The translations under genes and the position numbers were made by a program. A stretch of 64,000 nt of DNA from Planococcus salinarum (GTDB taxonomy: Bacteria; Bacillota; Bacilli; Bacillales_A; Planococcaceae): positions 1 through 64,000 of the forward strand of contig NZ_VIFV01000004.1 in the NCBI RefSeq assembly GCF_007004625.1, given 5' to 3'. Shown one piece after another: positions 25,019 through 34,000 of the stretch. How positions within the stretch are numbered: position 1 is the stretch's first letter; each line of letters starts with the position of its first letter. The notes beneath the pieces were generated by a model. It was not told the DNA's origin, did not search any database, and saw nothing but the letters and a program-made list of their open reading frames with translations.

Positions 25019-25338
25019 TATAAGGTGATTTAAGGTCTATAGGAGCCGAAATTCCGCGAAGCTGCTCCAGCGGCGAAGCGGTCTGTAAAGTATAATTCTT
25101 TTGTTAAATTTAACTGGGTATTCATTATTTTCTTTTTCCAGCTCCCATAGGTAAGTGCTTGAATTCGAGTCCGGCACGGAAGCCGGTCATCGTTCCATAT
25201 ATAAGAAAACAGCGTATTTCTGATTTTACAGCTTTATATCAAAAAATGGCCAGTCAATTTAATGATAAAAACAGCGTATTTCTGTTTTAGTCCTTTTCAT
25301 TGGGGAATAAGAGAGTTAACATAAAAGGAGTGCAAATA
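25019..25338. other. Gene-free stretch with two dyad repeats
   Basis: No gene is supported. It starts with a piece of the AATTCCGC-type repeat (25046-25090) and contains two copies of AAAACAGCGTATTTCTG (near 25207 and 25268) in AT-rich sequence. Confidence 0.5.
25207..25287. repeat. Two operator-like dyads, 61 bp apart
   Basis: AAACAGCGTATTTCTGATTT at 25207-25226 and AAACAGCGTATTTCTGTTTT at 25268-25287. The second is an inverted repeat AAACAG-N7-CTGTTT. They precede the small frame at 25339 and the repeat-protein gene at 25583. Confidence 0.5.
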
Positions 25339-25428
25339 TTGCAGATGATCAAGGCGATTAAAAGTTTGCAGCACTCCGACGGGGTCAACAAGAAAAATTC
25401 TGACATGCCTCCAAAACGGGCAGAATAG
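25339..25428 (+). CDS. Possible 29-residue peptide
   Basis: A TTG at 25339, 10 bp after AAAAGGAG, opens 29 codons ending TAG at 25426-25428; the peptide is basic (MIKAIKSLQHSDG core, KKNSDMPPKRAE end). The ribosome site is good but the peptide is too short for composition-based support, and it matches nothing I recognise. Confidence 0.22.
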   Translation: MQMIKAIKSLQHSDGVNKKNSDMPPKRAE

Positions 25429-25582
25429 AATATAAAAAATCAGACCACCATTAGAAAAGATCAGTGAGACTTTACTTCCCGCATGTCGGTCTATGCCGGT
25501 ACTGCGGGTTTTCGTCATAATAAGCAGTCTGTCGCCGGAACATGGGAGAGCCCGAATATTATTGGAAAAGAGTGTGGACGCA

Positions 25583-26545
25583 ATGTTTGATAATATAAAA
25601 GAATTGATGGAAGCGAGAGCGATTAAAGACAAGCGTTCGGTCTCGTGGAATACATTATGTGAAACGGAACTGCTGTCGGAAACCTTTATCCGGGACAATG
25701 AAGCTCTTGTAAACTGGTATCTTGTTTCCGGTCATCAGCAATTGTCGGAGAGCTTTATCCGGGAATTCAGCGGACGCCTGTATTGGGATGAAGTTATCCG
25801 TACGCAAAAAGTGTCCGAGGCCTTTATCGAAGAGTTTGCGGATGCAGGCAAATGGGTGCCCTCACGGGGACAATTGAGTAAAAGGCAGCAAAAAACATGG
25901 GACAATGAGGCGAGCCCTTTTAATGCCAGGCAATACTGGGAAATTGTCTCCCGCAAAACGGAATTATTAAATTCCAAGGGGCTTTCACCGATATTCATCG
26001 AAAGGCATAGCGATAAATTAGCATGGGTTTCGTTATCCACCTGCCAGCGACTGCCGATGTCGCTGATCGATCGGCATCCGCAGCGTGTCGACTGGATTGC
26101 GGTAACCCGTCACCAGGTCTTGTCCGAACTGTTTATCGAAAAGTATCGCAGTAAAGTGGAATGGGAGACGATTACGTTTCACCAGCAATTGTCCGAACGC
26201 TTCATCAACAGGCACCATGCGAAAATGGGCTTTATATCTGCGGAACAGAAAAGATCTGAAGCATTTCTTTATACGCATTTGGACAAGATGGATGCAGCTT
26301 CCGTCGTGGAACATCAGGATTTTCCAATGATCAGAAATTACGCACCGATGGATGTCTTTGTAATTGCAAAGAATGGCCGCAGAAAATACATTCTGAAGTT
26401 TAAAGAGCCGGATACCGAAACATGTGATGAGTATATCAAAGTGGACGAAGAAGAAATCCTGGAAATTCTGCAGGAATATCAGCTGACTGAAATAATTGAG
26501 GCTGACTTTCCGGAACTGCTGGTCAGTGAAGGGACGGGTTTTTAA
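25583..26545 (+). CDS. Protein of about eight 23-residue LSExFI...W repeats, unknown function
   Basis: The 320-residue protein is built from about eight repeats of roughly 23 residues in its first three quarters, with consensus LSE-x-FI-x5-8-V-x-W-x5-Q (for example LSESFIREFSGRLYWDEVI, LSELFIEKYRSKVEWETITF). Each unit looks like two short helices, so an alpha-solenoid is likely. The last ~75 residues (VFVIAKNGRRKYILKFKEP to the end) are non-repetitive and acidic. I know such repeats from scattered phage and bacterial proteins without function. Start ATG 25583 has GGAAAAGAG upstream; a longer frame to 25493 exists. The gene is single, with a terminator. Confidence 0.7.
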   Translation: MFDNIKELMEARAIKDKRSVSWNTLCETELLSETFIRDNEALVNWYLVSGHQQLSESFIREFSGRLYWDEVIRTQKVSEAFIEEFADAGKWVPSRGQLSKRQQKTWDNEASPFNARQYWEIVSRKTELLNSKGLSPIFIERHSDKLAWVSLSTCQRLPMSLIDRHPQRVDWIAVTRHQVLSELFIEKYRSKVEWETITFHQQLSERFINRHHAKMGFISAEQKRSEAFLYTHLDKMDAASVVEHQDFPMIRNYAPMDVFVIAKNGRRKYILKFKEPDTETCDEYIKVDEEEILEILQEYQLTEIIEADFPELLVSEGTGF

Positions 26546-26604
26546 CTTTGCAACACTATTTTCCATCGATATTGGCAGGACGGTAATGTGAAATACTGGA
26601 TTTT

Positions 26605-26647
26605 AGGCCGGCGAACTGGAGGCAAACCTCCTTTCGCCGGCCTTTTT
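26605..26647 (+). terminator. Terminator of the repeat-protein gene
   Basis: AGGCCGGCGA.../TCGCCGGCCT with inner GGAGG/CCTCC, then TTTTTG. Confidence 0.85.
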
Positions 26648-26772
26648 GTATAAAATAAAAATTGGAATAATCAGAAATAGGTGGAAAGTAATTTTGAAAA
26701 TGTTAAAATTCCTGTGTAGGGAAGTGTAAAGCGGTTTTAAAAACGTGCAGGGTATTTCTTCGGGAGGCTATT

Positions 26773-26994
26773 ATGGAAAATCGGGTTGGAATAATCGATT
26801 TCACAGAACAGGGCGAATCGGTCTATGTAGATTTGGAAGTGTTTGATGCAAAACAAAACAAGTTATACCGGAAAGAAGTCCGTTTTCTCGGCAACCTGCT
26901 TTATGGAGATTTTATACACGCCGACAGGTCACCGCTGACGGAAGAATGCCGGCAGCAAACAGTGGAGTATTTGAAGAACTACTTCAATCGCTGA
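26773..26994 (+). CDS. Small hypothetical protein, first of two-gene operon
   Basis: The 73-residue acidic protein (VGIIDFTEQGESVYVDLEVF, QNKLYRKEVRFLGNLLYGDF, QQTVEYLKNYFNR) appears to be a small beta-rich domain with a C-terminal helix. I do not recognise it. CGGGAGG precedes its ATG. Only 14 bp separate it from the DUF4139 gene, so the two are probably co-expressed and may interact. A GGGTAT sequence 40 bp upstream resembles a SigB -10 but lacks a well-spaced -35. Confidence 0.7.
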   Translation: MENRVGIIDFTEQGESVYVDLEVFDAKQNKLYRKEVRFLGNLLYGDFIHADRSPLTEECRQQTVEYLKNYFNR

Positions 26995-27008
26995 AGAGGA
27001 GGGTGAAG

Positions 27009-28304
27009 ATGAAGTTCCAATCGGGCAAAGCTACCAGGAAATCCCTTGAATTGACGATTTACAATAGCGGGTTTGCATCTGTAAAGGAAGTCCGCGACAT
27101 AAAGGCGGAAAAAGAAATCGATCAATTGATGATAGGGGATCTGCCTGCAAAAGTCGAAGCGGACTCTGTCTATATCAAAGGGCTCCCTGTACTCGAACAA
27201 ACTTTTGAAAGCGGGCGGACCAATAAGGAACAATTGCTGCAGAATCATATCGGCCGGCTGATTACTGTCAGAAACATGGAATTCGGAGAGGAAATGATAA
27301 TCCGTCTGGTGGCTGTAAGCCCTGACCTTATCGGCGAAAAGAAAAGCACCGGTGAAATCGTCATCAATCCTACAGGAGACCTTGTTCTGCCTCCGGCTGA
27401 ACAAGAAATGCTGATACACCCAACCATCTCCTGCCGCATCGAACCCGGAAATTCAGCATCCGGTTTTGATCTGTTTTATCTGACTGCAGGCATCACTTGG
27501 GAGGCATCTTATACAGCCGAGCTGCATGAAGGAAAAATTCTCATTGTTGGCTGGATGAATATTGAAAATCATGCTGGTGCGGATTTCGAAAACTGCAGCT
27601 TAAAAGCAGTGGCCGGCATCGTAAAAAGAGCGGGAAATAATTTGGCAGCAGTGGAAAATGAATTATTCAGAAGCGAAGCAATGGGAAGACATACCGAAGA
27701 ATATGGGTTTTCTGATGCAGCTGTCTATAAGATCGGCAACCCGGTTTCCATTGCGAATGGGCAAACCAAACAGATTCAATTCCTGCAGCCTCAACCCATC
27801 GCTTTCCAGAGAATCTACAGAATAGAGGACAGCGGTGGAAATGCGGCGGTGTACCTGCAATTCGGTGATGCCGTCGAAGATGCTTTGAACATCCCGCTTC
27901 CGAAAGGGATTATGAAGTTATATGAACGTAGTCCGGATGGCAACATGGAGTTTATTGGCGAAGCCAGGATCGGCCATACCCCGGCAAAAGAAAAGCTTTT
28001 TGTGAAAATCGGTGAAGCCTATAACCTGACCAATAAAGCCCGTGAGAGGAGCCGCAAAAAAGGGGACGGACATGAATATGTGACTTTTGAGTATCAAATC
28101 AAAAACAGCAAGCCGGAAAATGTGGGCGTCCTGGTCGAGCATATTGTCGGCGATCCCTTTTGGGAGATGGAATCTTCGAGCCACGATTATGAGGTAATGG
28201 ATTCGCATACCCTTGAATTCCATGTGAGGATAGGTGCTGGTAAAACAGTCGAGCTTGAATTTACGTACAAAGCAGAAAGCGATCCGAAAATCCGGTTCCT
28301 TTGA
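27009..28304 (+). CDS. DUF4139-type protein
   Basis: The 431-residue protein shows features of DUF4139 proteins: SLELTIYNSGFASVKEVRDI at the start, SASGFDLFYLTAGITWEASY near residue 155 (the conserved W-A/E-Y block), WMNIENHAGADFENCSLKAV, and a beta-rich C-terminus (YVTFEYQIKNSKPENVGVLV, LEFHVRIGAGKTVELEFTYK). No signal peptide is present, so it should be cytosolic, unlike many proteobacterial relatives. Function is unknown. GAGGAGGG precedes ATG 27009, replacing the longer frame from 26946. It follows the 73-residue gene closely and ends at a terminator. Confidence 0.78.
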   Translation: MKFQSGKATRKSLELTIYNSGFASVKEVRDIKAEKEIDQLMIGDLPAKVEADSVYIKGLPVLEQTFESGRTNKEQLLQNHIGRLITVRNMEFGEEMIIRLVAVSPDLIGEKKSTGEIVINPTGDLVLPPAEQEMLIHPTISCRIEPGNSASGFDLFYLTAGITWEASYTAELHEGKILIVGWMNIENHAGADFENCSLKAVAGIVKRAGNNLAAVENELFRSEAMGRHTEEYGFSDAAVYKIGNPVSIANGQTKQIQFLQPQPIAFQRIYRIEDSGGNAAVYLQFGDAVEDALNIPLPKGIMKLYERSPDGNMEFIGEARIGHTPAKEKLFVKIGEAYNLTNKARERSRKKGDGHEYVTFEYQIKNSKPENVGVLVEHIVGDPFWEMESSSHDYEVMDSHTLEFHVRIGAGKTVELEFTYKAESDPKIRFL

Positions 28305-28311
28305 CAGCCAC

Positions 28312-28351
28312 AAAAAAACAGCTCCGGACCTGTTAATGGTCCGGAGCTGTC
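28312..28351. terminator. Bidirectional terminator between DUF4139 and MFS genes
   Basis: ACAGCTCCGGACC/GGTCCGGAGCTGT with AAAAAAA to the left; 4 bp from the MFS stop. Confidence 0.85.
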
Positions 28352-28354
28352 AAC

Positions 28355-29611
28355 TTACCCCTCACTCAATTTCCGTCTGCCGAAAATGAAATAATAATAG
28401 GTGGAAGAAACGATATACAGCGCCGCAGTGATTGTGAACGCATACGCATAGCCCCAGTAGGAACCGAAGGCGATAACGAGACTGGCTGCAACAGGACCCA
28501 TCGTCGCCCAGCCGACATTGAAGACCATTTGGTTCACCGAATTGGCAAGTCCTTTGTATTTGTCATGGACCACCTCCATGGCAATGGCACTTTGGATCGG
28601 ATTGCCCGCATTCATCAGTGCCTGGCGCAGCAAAAATCCTAAAGAAGCAAGCAGCAGGGAAGTGGTGTAGGCAGTTAAAATCAGGAATGGAATCGATAAG
28701 ACCTGAAAGATAATCAGTGCCTTGACCTTGCCGACCCTTCTGACGAGCATCGGCCCAATCAGCATTGCAACAGCCGTCATGGCCGAACCCAGTGAAAGCA
28801 CCAGGCCGATATAGGTGTTCGAAGCATCAAAACGGTTGGCAAAGTACAGGTTTAGATAAGGCACCACCAAACCCGAACCGAGTCCGATCAGCAGGCTGGC
28901 GAACGAGAAATGGAAAATAACGATCAGGTTGCGCCTGAAGCCGGGATCGTCCGCTTCAATATCGATTCGCGTTTCCACTTTCTCTGATGGGGCGGGAGGT
29001 TTATTGCTCAGTTTGAACAGGGGCAATAAACCTGCCGTGAACAGCGTGGCTCCCAAAAGCAGTGACCAGCGGATGGCTTCCACAGCTTCCATCAAAAGAA
29101 AGACCTGGAAAACATCTGACACAACGCCGCCAAGCAGGCTGCCGACAACGTTGGCGGCGGTCATCAACGCAAAGTAAATGCTGAACATATGAACCCGCTC
29201 AGAAGGCTTTGAATTCTCGGCCAGCAGTGGAACGCCGGAAACCTGGACAAATGCCATAAAAAGTCCAGTGAAAAAAGCTGCTGTTACAAGGGGGGATTCA
29301 AAGACGGCAAAACTTCGATAGTATAAGGTTACAGCCCCGAACAACGCCCCGGCGATGATGATCCATTTGCGCCCGAGCTTGTCACTCAGAAAACCGGCAG
29401 GAATCAGCATGATGGCCGAAGCCATGGCTGTCATGGAAATGACCTTGCCATTAACGGTTTCCGGCATGCCGAGTTCTTTTATGTACAGATTATACATCAC
29501 CATGAACACGCCCAACCCGATCTGAATCAGGACATTTGCGAGCATAAATAATTTGATGTTTCGATTAAAGGAAAGGATATTCTCCTTCCAATCCATAAAC
29601 CAGGATTTCAT
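28355..29611 (-). CDS. MFS transporter
   Basis: The 418-residue protein has twelve predicted helices, the MFS loop 2-3 motif GFLSDKLGRKWIIIAGALFG near residue 78, and a second-half counterpart GPMLVRRVGKVKALIIFQVL near 285. The N-terminal half resembles drug/metabolite H+ antiporters; no substrate can be assigned. It is a single leftward gene, convergent with DUF4139, with a rather long Leu/Ala-rich sequence free of extra domains. Confidence 0.87.
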   Translation of the reverse strand: MKSWFMDWKENILSFNRNIKLFMLANVLIQIGLGVFMVMYNLYIKELGMPETVNGKVISMTAMASAIMLIPAGFLSDKLGRKWIIIAGALFGAVTLYYRSFAVFESPLVTAAFFTGLFMAFVQVSGVPLLAENSKPSERVHMFSIYFALMTAANVVGSLLGGVVSDVFQVFLLMEAVEAIRWSLLLGATLFTAGLLPLFKLSNKPPAPSEKVETRIDIEADDPGFRRNLIVIFHFSFASLLIGLGSGLVVPYLNLYFANRFDASNTYIGLVLSLGSAMTAVAMLIGPMLVRRVGKVKALIIFQVLSIPFLILTAYTTSLLLASLGFLLRQALMNAGNPIQSAIAMEVVHDKYKGLANSVNQMVFNVGWATMGPVAASLVIAFGSYWGYAYAFTITAALYIVSSTYYYFIFGRRKLSEG

Positions 29612-29736
29612 TGGCTTCCAACTCGTTTCATTTCTGCCTGATATTTCGTCTCTCTAAATATATAGGCAGAAATGAAATAAATCAATGGGTTCCGCTGATT
29701 TGTTCTTTCCGCACCCCATCCGCCTTTCCGCGGACT

Positions 29737-29776
29737 AAAAAACCCCAAACAGGCGACAGGCCATGTTTGGGGTCTT
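29737..29776 (-). terminator. Terminator of the esterase gene
   Basis: AACCCCAAACA/TGTTTGGGGT, T-run on the minus strand. Confidence 0.88.
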
Positions 29777-29777
29777 A

Positions 29778-30773
29778 TTATCTGCTTTTTACAGAAAGAA
29801 AGTCCAGCATCTGTCCAAAAGTTTCCTGTGCATCCAGCGTATCCAGTGCGTACTGGAATTCGTGCTGAAGATTTTTGTCCGTGCCATCGAAAAATACGGT
29901 TTCCACCTCCACGCCTTCCGCTTGTAAAAGACTGGCGAGCTCTGTCGATTGGGAAGCTAAGGGATCACCATCTCCGACAGAAATGAATGCCGCAGGGAAA
30001 TCCGCAGTAATGTGCCGGACAGTCGACAGCTCATGAATATTTTCAAACGTCTGATATGCAGTTGTTCCGGTATACGCATTCAGGAAATAATCGATATTCG
30101 GAAACCCTGTGTCACCAACGGTTTCCATATTATATAAACCGCAATACAATAATGCACCACGCAGGGTCTCGGAGCCAACAGCCGGCTGGATGCCCATTTC
30201 GTTTGCCAGGAGGCTGTTTGAAATAACGGCGCTTAGCTGGCTGGCGATTTGCGCACCGGCCGAATCGCCCCCGATAAAGACGCGGCTCATGTCTCCGCCG
30301 AAATCAGCGGCATGCTGCTGCAAATAATCCAATGCAGCATTGGCCTGGAAAATTGGTCCGGGATAAAGCTGTTGGGGTGCGAGGCCATAATCCATATTTG
30401 CCACAATGTACCCCTCATAGGCGAGTGTCATGGCATAATCTTTCCGGCTGTCTTTTGATCCCCCGACATATCCGCCGCCGTGAATCCACAAAACGACCGG
30501 CATCGAATCATCCGCATCCACAGGGACATAGATATCAAGAAGCGCTCCGGATTGTGTTTCATAGACAAGGTCCGGAATCACCTTAACACCAGCTCTCACT
30601 TCATCTATGGAGGGAGGGGGAGCAAAGACTGCAGACCCGGCCGGCTCCCTGGAAGCGGCCGCATCTTTCGGAGTCAGCAGCTCCTCTGCCAAAACCAGTG
30701 CTGCCAGTAAAAGGACGATGACCAACGGGAAAATCCATATTTTATTCAGCAGAACTTTAGCAGAATTCTTCAT
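29778..30773 (-). CDS. Exported/membrane-anchored alpha/beta hydrolase (HSL/BD-FAE-type esterase)
   Basis: The 331-residue protein has an N-terminal hydrophobic segment (IWIFPLVIVLLLAALVLAEE, about 11-30) acting as signal or anchor, then an alpha/beta hydrolase fold: oxyanion motif LWIHGGGYVGGSKDSRK near residue 118, nucleophile elbow IGGDSAGAQIA near 186, catalytic Asp in SVGDGDPLA near 268 and His in LQHEFQYAL near 304. These make a full triad. It should hydrolyse esters outside the membrane; substrate unknown. ATG 30773 or GTG-like 30782 may start it. Confidence 0.85.
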   Translation of the reverse strand: MKNSAKVLLNKIWIFPLVIVLLLAALVLAEELLTPKDAAASREPAGSAVFAPPPSIDEVRAGVKVIPDLVYETQSGALLDIYVPVDADDSMPVVLWIHGGGYVGGSKDSRKDYAMTLAYEGYIVANMDYGLAPQQLYPGPIFQANAALDYLQQHAADFGGDMSRVFIGGDSAGAQIASQLSAVISNSLLANEMGIQPAVGSETLRGALLYCGLYNMETVGDTGFPNIDYFLNAYTGTTAYQTFENIHELSTVRHITADFPAAFISVGDGDPLASQSTELASLLQAEGVEVETVFFDGTDKNLQHEFQYALDTLDAQETFGQMLDFLSVKSR

Positions 30774-30963
30774 AACGCACATCCCAACGTTATTGTTGTT
30801 TGGTGATTCGGTAGTATTCTCATCCTATCTGCAATGATTGTAATAAAGAAAGAGACTAACTGCTCAAATCTTGTAATATCTGCAATTCGGGGTTCTTTAT
30901 GGAAGAAGCGGGTAAATAAACGGGTAATGACTAAAGAAGAGTGAAGAAGCGGAGGTACGTAAT

Positions 30964-31665
30964 TTGTTTGGACTTGTAGACTTATTGGCATTGATAGTTT
31001 CAGCGTTTATCATTCTGCCTGTTGTTGTTTTCCTTCGCGAGCTGGGCTACGTGGTGGTCAGTATGATACTGGGCGTAAAAAATCCCAGGTTAACCGTCGG
31101 TTCAGGCCCGAGAATTTTTAAAATCGGCATGTTCGATATCCGAAAATACTATCATTTGTACAGCTGGTTTTCCTATGACTCTTTAAAAAAGGAAGGAAAA
31201 TTTGCTTACATTATGTTATATGCCGGTCCAATACTGTCGAATGTAATTGTGGCTGTGACAATAAATGCAATGCTGGCAAACGATATGATGGAGGACAATA
31301 CCACTTTCTGGAACCGATTCATTTTTTATGCATTCTACTACGTATTGTTTGATGTTGTCCCGATGAAAACAGCAAACGGTAAGCCGAATAACGGATTAAT
31401 CATCTATGAAATGTTGCGTTATGGAAAACGGACGGATTATAACGACGAGCCATTTATACCTGGCACATCAGAAGCCGAAGACCAATACAAGGAAGAAATG
31501 GAGAAAATAGAAGAAGTGAAAGAACATCAAAAAGATGCTGCCGAAGAAAGTTCAGACTCTAAAAGGGAAGAACGACAGAAGAAAAAAGAAATCGAAAAGG
31601 AAAAAAACGAACAAATAGAAGATTTGGAAGAAGCTGGACAGAATGAAGGGTCCAAGTCCAGATAA
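30964..31665 (+). CDS. Degenerate site-2-protease (M50)-like membrane protein with charged coiled-coil tail
   Basis: The 233-residue protein resembles M50 intramembrane proteases in layout: helix 1 ending VVVFLRELGYVVVSMILGVK where active enzymes have HExxH (here RELGY, so both zinc histidines are lost), then RLTVGSGPRIFKIGMFDIRK like the GSGP-x-beta segment, a membrane pair, and VPMKTANGKPNNGLIIYEML where NPxPxxDG is expected. Residues ~165-233 are a highly charged Glu/Lys coiled coil. It is most likely a catalytically dead S2P relative used for binding. TTG 30964 starts it, 8 bp after CGGAGG. Confidence 0.6.
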   Translation: MFGLVDLLALIVSAFIILPVVVFLRELGYVVVSMILGVKNPRLTVGSGPRIFKIGMFDIRKYYHLYSWFSYDSLKKEGKFAYIMLYAGPILSNVIVAVTINAMLANDMMEDNTTFWNRFIFYAFYYVLFDVVPMKTANGKPNNGLIIYEMLRYGKRTDYNDEPFIPGTSEAEDQYKEEMEKIEEVKEHQKDAAEESSDSKREERQKKKEIEKEKNEQIEDLEEAGQNEGSKSR

Positions 31666-31787
31666 CATGCAGAAAATAAGCTGGAGTAATTAGGAACCTG
31701 GTTTTGCCACCAGGTTACATTGGATTTCAGATAGTTTATTGCTATGATTGCGAAAAAGGGAATTACCCTTCAGAGGAGCGGATAAAG

Positions 31788-32732
31788 ATGAACAAAAAAA
31801 TCACCGGCATCCATCACATCACAGCAATTGTTGGCGACGCACAGGAGAATGCAGATTTCTACGCGGGTGTACTGGGCTTGCGCCTGACGAAAAAAACAAT
31901 CAATTTTGACGATCCCGGCACCTATCACCTCTATTTCGGTAACACCGAAGGGGAACCTGGCACGATTATGACCTTTTTCCCCTGGGGCAATGCCTATCGC
32001 GGAAAAATTGGAGATGGCCAGGTTGGAGTGACTGCCTTTGCGGTACCTGGCAGCACATTGGGATTTTGGAAAGAACGATTGCGGAAATTTGGGATTCCTT
32101 TTAAAGAACAAAAAAGGTTTAATGAAGAATACCTGAGTTTTGAAGATCCCCATGGCCTTCGACTCGAGTTGGTGGAAAGACCTGATGGAAAGAACAGCTC
32201 CTGGAATTTCGGAGGCATTACAGAAGAAACTGCGATTAAAGGGTTTGCTGGTGCCCTGCTCTTTACAGCCAATGCTGAAAAGACAGTGGAATTGCTTGAA
32301 TCGGTCATGGGTCTGGAGAAGGTTGGTGAAGAAGAAAACATCATCCGCTTCCGGTCATCCGCTGCCATCGGCAATATTGTGGATGTGATGACCGAACGGC
32401 AAGGCACAGGGCAAATGGGCGTAGGAACCGTTCATCATATTGCCTGGCGCGCAGAGGATGATGAGGACCAGCTCGAGTGGAAAGAAAAGATTGAAAACTG
32501 GAGGCTCGGTGTTACCCCTGTCCAGGACCGCAATTATTTCAACTCGATCTATTTCCGGGAATACGGCGACATTCTGTTTGAAATTGCCACCGACCCGCCA
32601 GGATTCACGATAGATGAACCACTCGAATCTTTGGGCCAGGACTTAAAACTCCCGCCGCAATATGAGCAATTCCGCAAACGCCTGTCCCAGGAGCTCCCTC
32701 CTTTGCAGGTGAGGAATTTGGATGAGCGGTAA
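31788..32732 (+). CDS. Ring-cleaving (extradiol) dioxygenase, MhqO/LinE-type
   Basis: The 314-residue protein has two glyoxalase/VOC modules (about 1-140 and 150-300) with metal ligands His in KITGIHHITAIVG, His in GVGTVHHIAWRAEDDE near 218 and Glu in DILFEIATDPPGF near 269. It fits the type I extradiol dioxygenases such as B. subtilis MhqO, induced by quinones and catechols. AGAGGAG before ATG 31788 sets the start; the upstream frame is rejected. No MhqR-type regulator is adjacent. It is a single gene with a terminator. Confidence 0.87.
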   Translation: MNKKITGIHHITAIVGDAQENADFYAGVLGLRLTKKTINFDDPGTYHLYFGNTEGEPGTIMTFFPWGNAYRGKIGDGQVGVTAFAVPGSTLGFWKERLRKFGIPFKEQKRFNEEYLSFEDPHGLRLELVERPDGKNSSWNFGGITEETAIKGFAGALLFTANAEKTVELLESVMGLEKVGEEENIIRFRSSAAIGNIVDVMTERQGTGQMGVGTVHHIAWRAEDDEDQLEWKEKIENWRLGVTPVQDRNYFNSIYFREYGDILFEIATDPPGFTIDEPLESLGQDLKLPPQYEQFRKRLSQELPPLQVRNLDER

Positions 32733-32734
32733 AT

Positions 32735-32770
32735 AAAAGGAGCAATGGACATTGTCCACTGCTCCTTTTA
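32735..32770 (+). terminator. Terminator of the dioxygenase gene
   Basis: AAAAGGAGCAATGGAC/GTCC..TGCTCCTTTT; also usable by proline dehydrogenase 10 bp away. Confidence 0.85.
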
Positions 32771-32779
32771 TAAATGATT

Positions 32780-33688
32780 TTATTTCGACACGATGCCGCG
32801 CAGTGCAAGGTTGATGTTCTGCGGGCGTTCCGCCAGTCTTCTCATGAAATAGGCGTACCAGTCTTCACCGAAAGGCACATAGGTGGTGAACGCAAAGCCC
32901 TCAGCTGCCAGGTCCTGCTGCATTTCCGTACGGAAACCGTAAAGCATCTGGAACTCAAAGCGGTCATGAGGAATGTCGTTTTCTTCAACGAACCTCTTCA
33001 CTTCGTTGATGATGTTGTGATCGTGGGTGGCGATGGAAGTAAACGCTTTCCCCAGCAGGCGAAGTTTGATCAACTTCAGGAAGTTTTCATCGATATCCTG
33101 TTTGCTTTGCAGCGAAACATCCGGAATTTCCTTATAGGCACCTTTCACGAGGCGCAAACGGACATCTTCCAAATGCTCAAGATCTTTTTCTGAGCGATAA
33201 AGGTAAGCCTGGATGACTGTTCCGACATTCGGGTATTCTTCCCGCAGCGCAAACAATATATCGAGTGTTTGCTGGAGGTGGGCGTAGTCTTCCATATCCA
33301 GATTGATGAAGATATCATAGTTTGCAGCTGCCTGTGAAATTTCACGAATATTTTCCAGACAGAAATCGAAATCGACATCAAGGCCGATCTGTGTAAGCTT
33401 TATAGACATGCTGGCATTGACGCCGTGTTCTTGAATAGCTTCTATTGTATTCAGGATATTTTCTTTTGCAGCAGTTGCTTCTTCTCTGCTGTATACGAAT
33501 TCCCCGAGATTATCGATGGTTGCACTGATTCCCTTGCTGTTCAATTCTTTGACCGATTTCATCACACTATCGATATCGGTTCCGGCCACCATTTTACCGG
33601 CGCCCATTTTTAAACCCCATTTTTTTGCACCGCTGTTTAACAATTGGTTCTTGGACAAAGCAATAAAAAAGTCTCTGGTTACACCCAC
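32780..33688 (-). CDS. putB: Proline dehydrogenase (PutB/FadM type)
   Basis: The 302-residue flavoenzyme has the beta/alpha-barrel signatures NASMSIKLTQIGLD near residue 91, FINLDMEDYAH near 125, TVIQAYLYRSEKDLE near 155, VRLRLVKGAYKE near 175 and the C-terminal EFQMLYGFRTEMQQDLA and VPFGEDWYAYFMRRLAERPQ (FAD/proline site), matching monofunctional proline dehydrogenases. It oxidises proline to pyrroline-5-carboxylate and passes electrons to quinone. The start is GTG 33688 after AGGAGG. No P5C dehydrogenase gene is adjacent. Confidence 0.92.
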   Translation of the reverse strand: MGVTRDFFIALSKNQLLNSGAKKWGLKMGAGKMVAGTDIDSVMKSVKELNSKGISATIDNLGEFVYSREEATAAKENILNTIEAIQEHGVNASMSIKLTQIGLDVDFDFCLENIREISQAAANYDIFINLDMEDYAHLQQTLDILFALREEYPNVGTVIQAYLYRSEKDLEHLEDVRLRLVKGAYKEIPDVSLQSKQDIDENFLKLIKLRLLGKAFTSIATHDHNIINEVKRFVEENDIPHDRFEFQMLYGFRTEMQQDLAAEGFAFTTYVPFGEDWYAYFMRRLAERPQNINLALRGIVSK

Positions 33689-34000
33689 AATATTTCCTCC
33701 TATACTATCAAACGACTTAATTTATCTCGAAAAACCAGCAGTTCGGCAAAGAATTGCATTCAGCTTATTCATCGGGGATTTTGAAAAAAAATCCAGTGAA
33801 ACGCTGTGCGCCCGTATCCCAGATATATTATAATTGATTGTTTGAAGTCAGCATATCATTAAATATTATAGAATTAAAACTATTCCTGTTAAAAAAATTT
33901 ATTTTCATGTCTTTTTTAAGAACTGGAGCCTTTGCAAAAGGTCAGATAGGTGTAGAATGGATAACAACTCTGGATAAAACCGGAAAGGAAGAGGTAATTA
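33689..34000. other. Intergenic region between divergent genes
   Basis: These 312 bases hold no convincing gene. They are AT-rich and contain leaders of two divergent genes. A candidate rightward promoter is TTTGCA-16-TAGAAT ending at about 33959. Confidence 0.4.
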
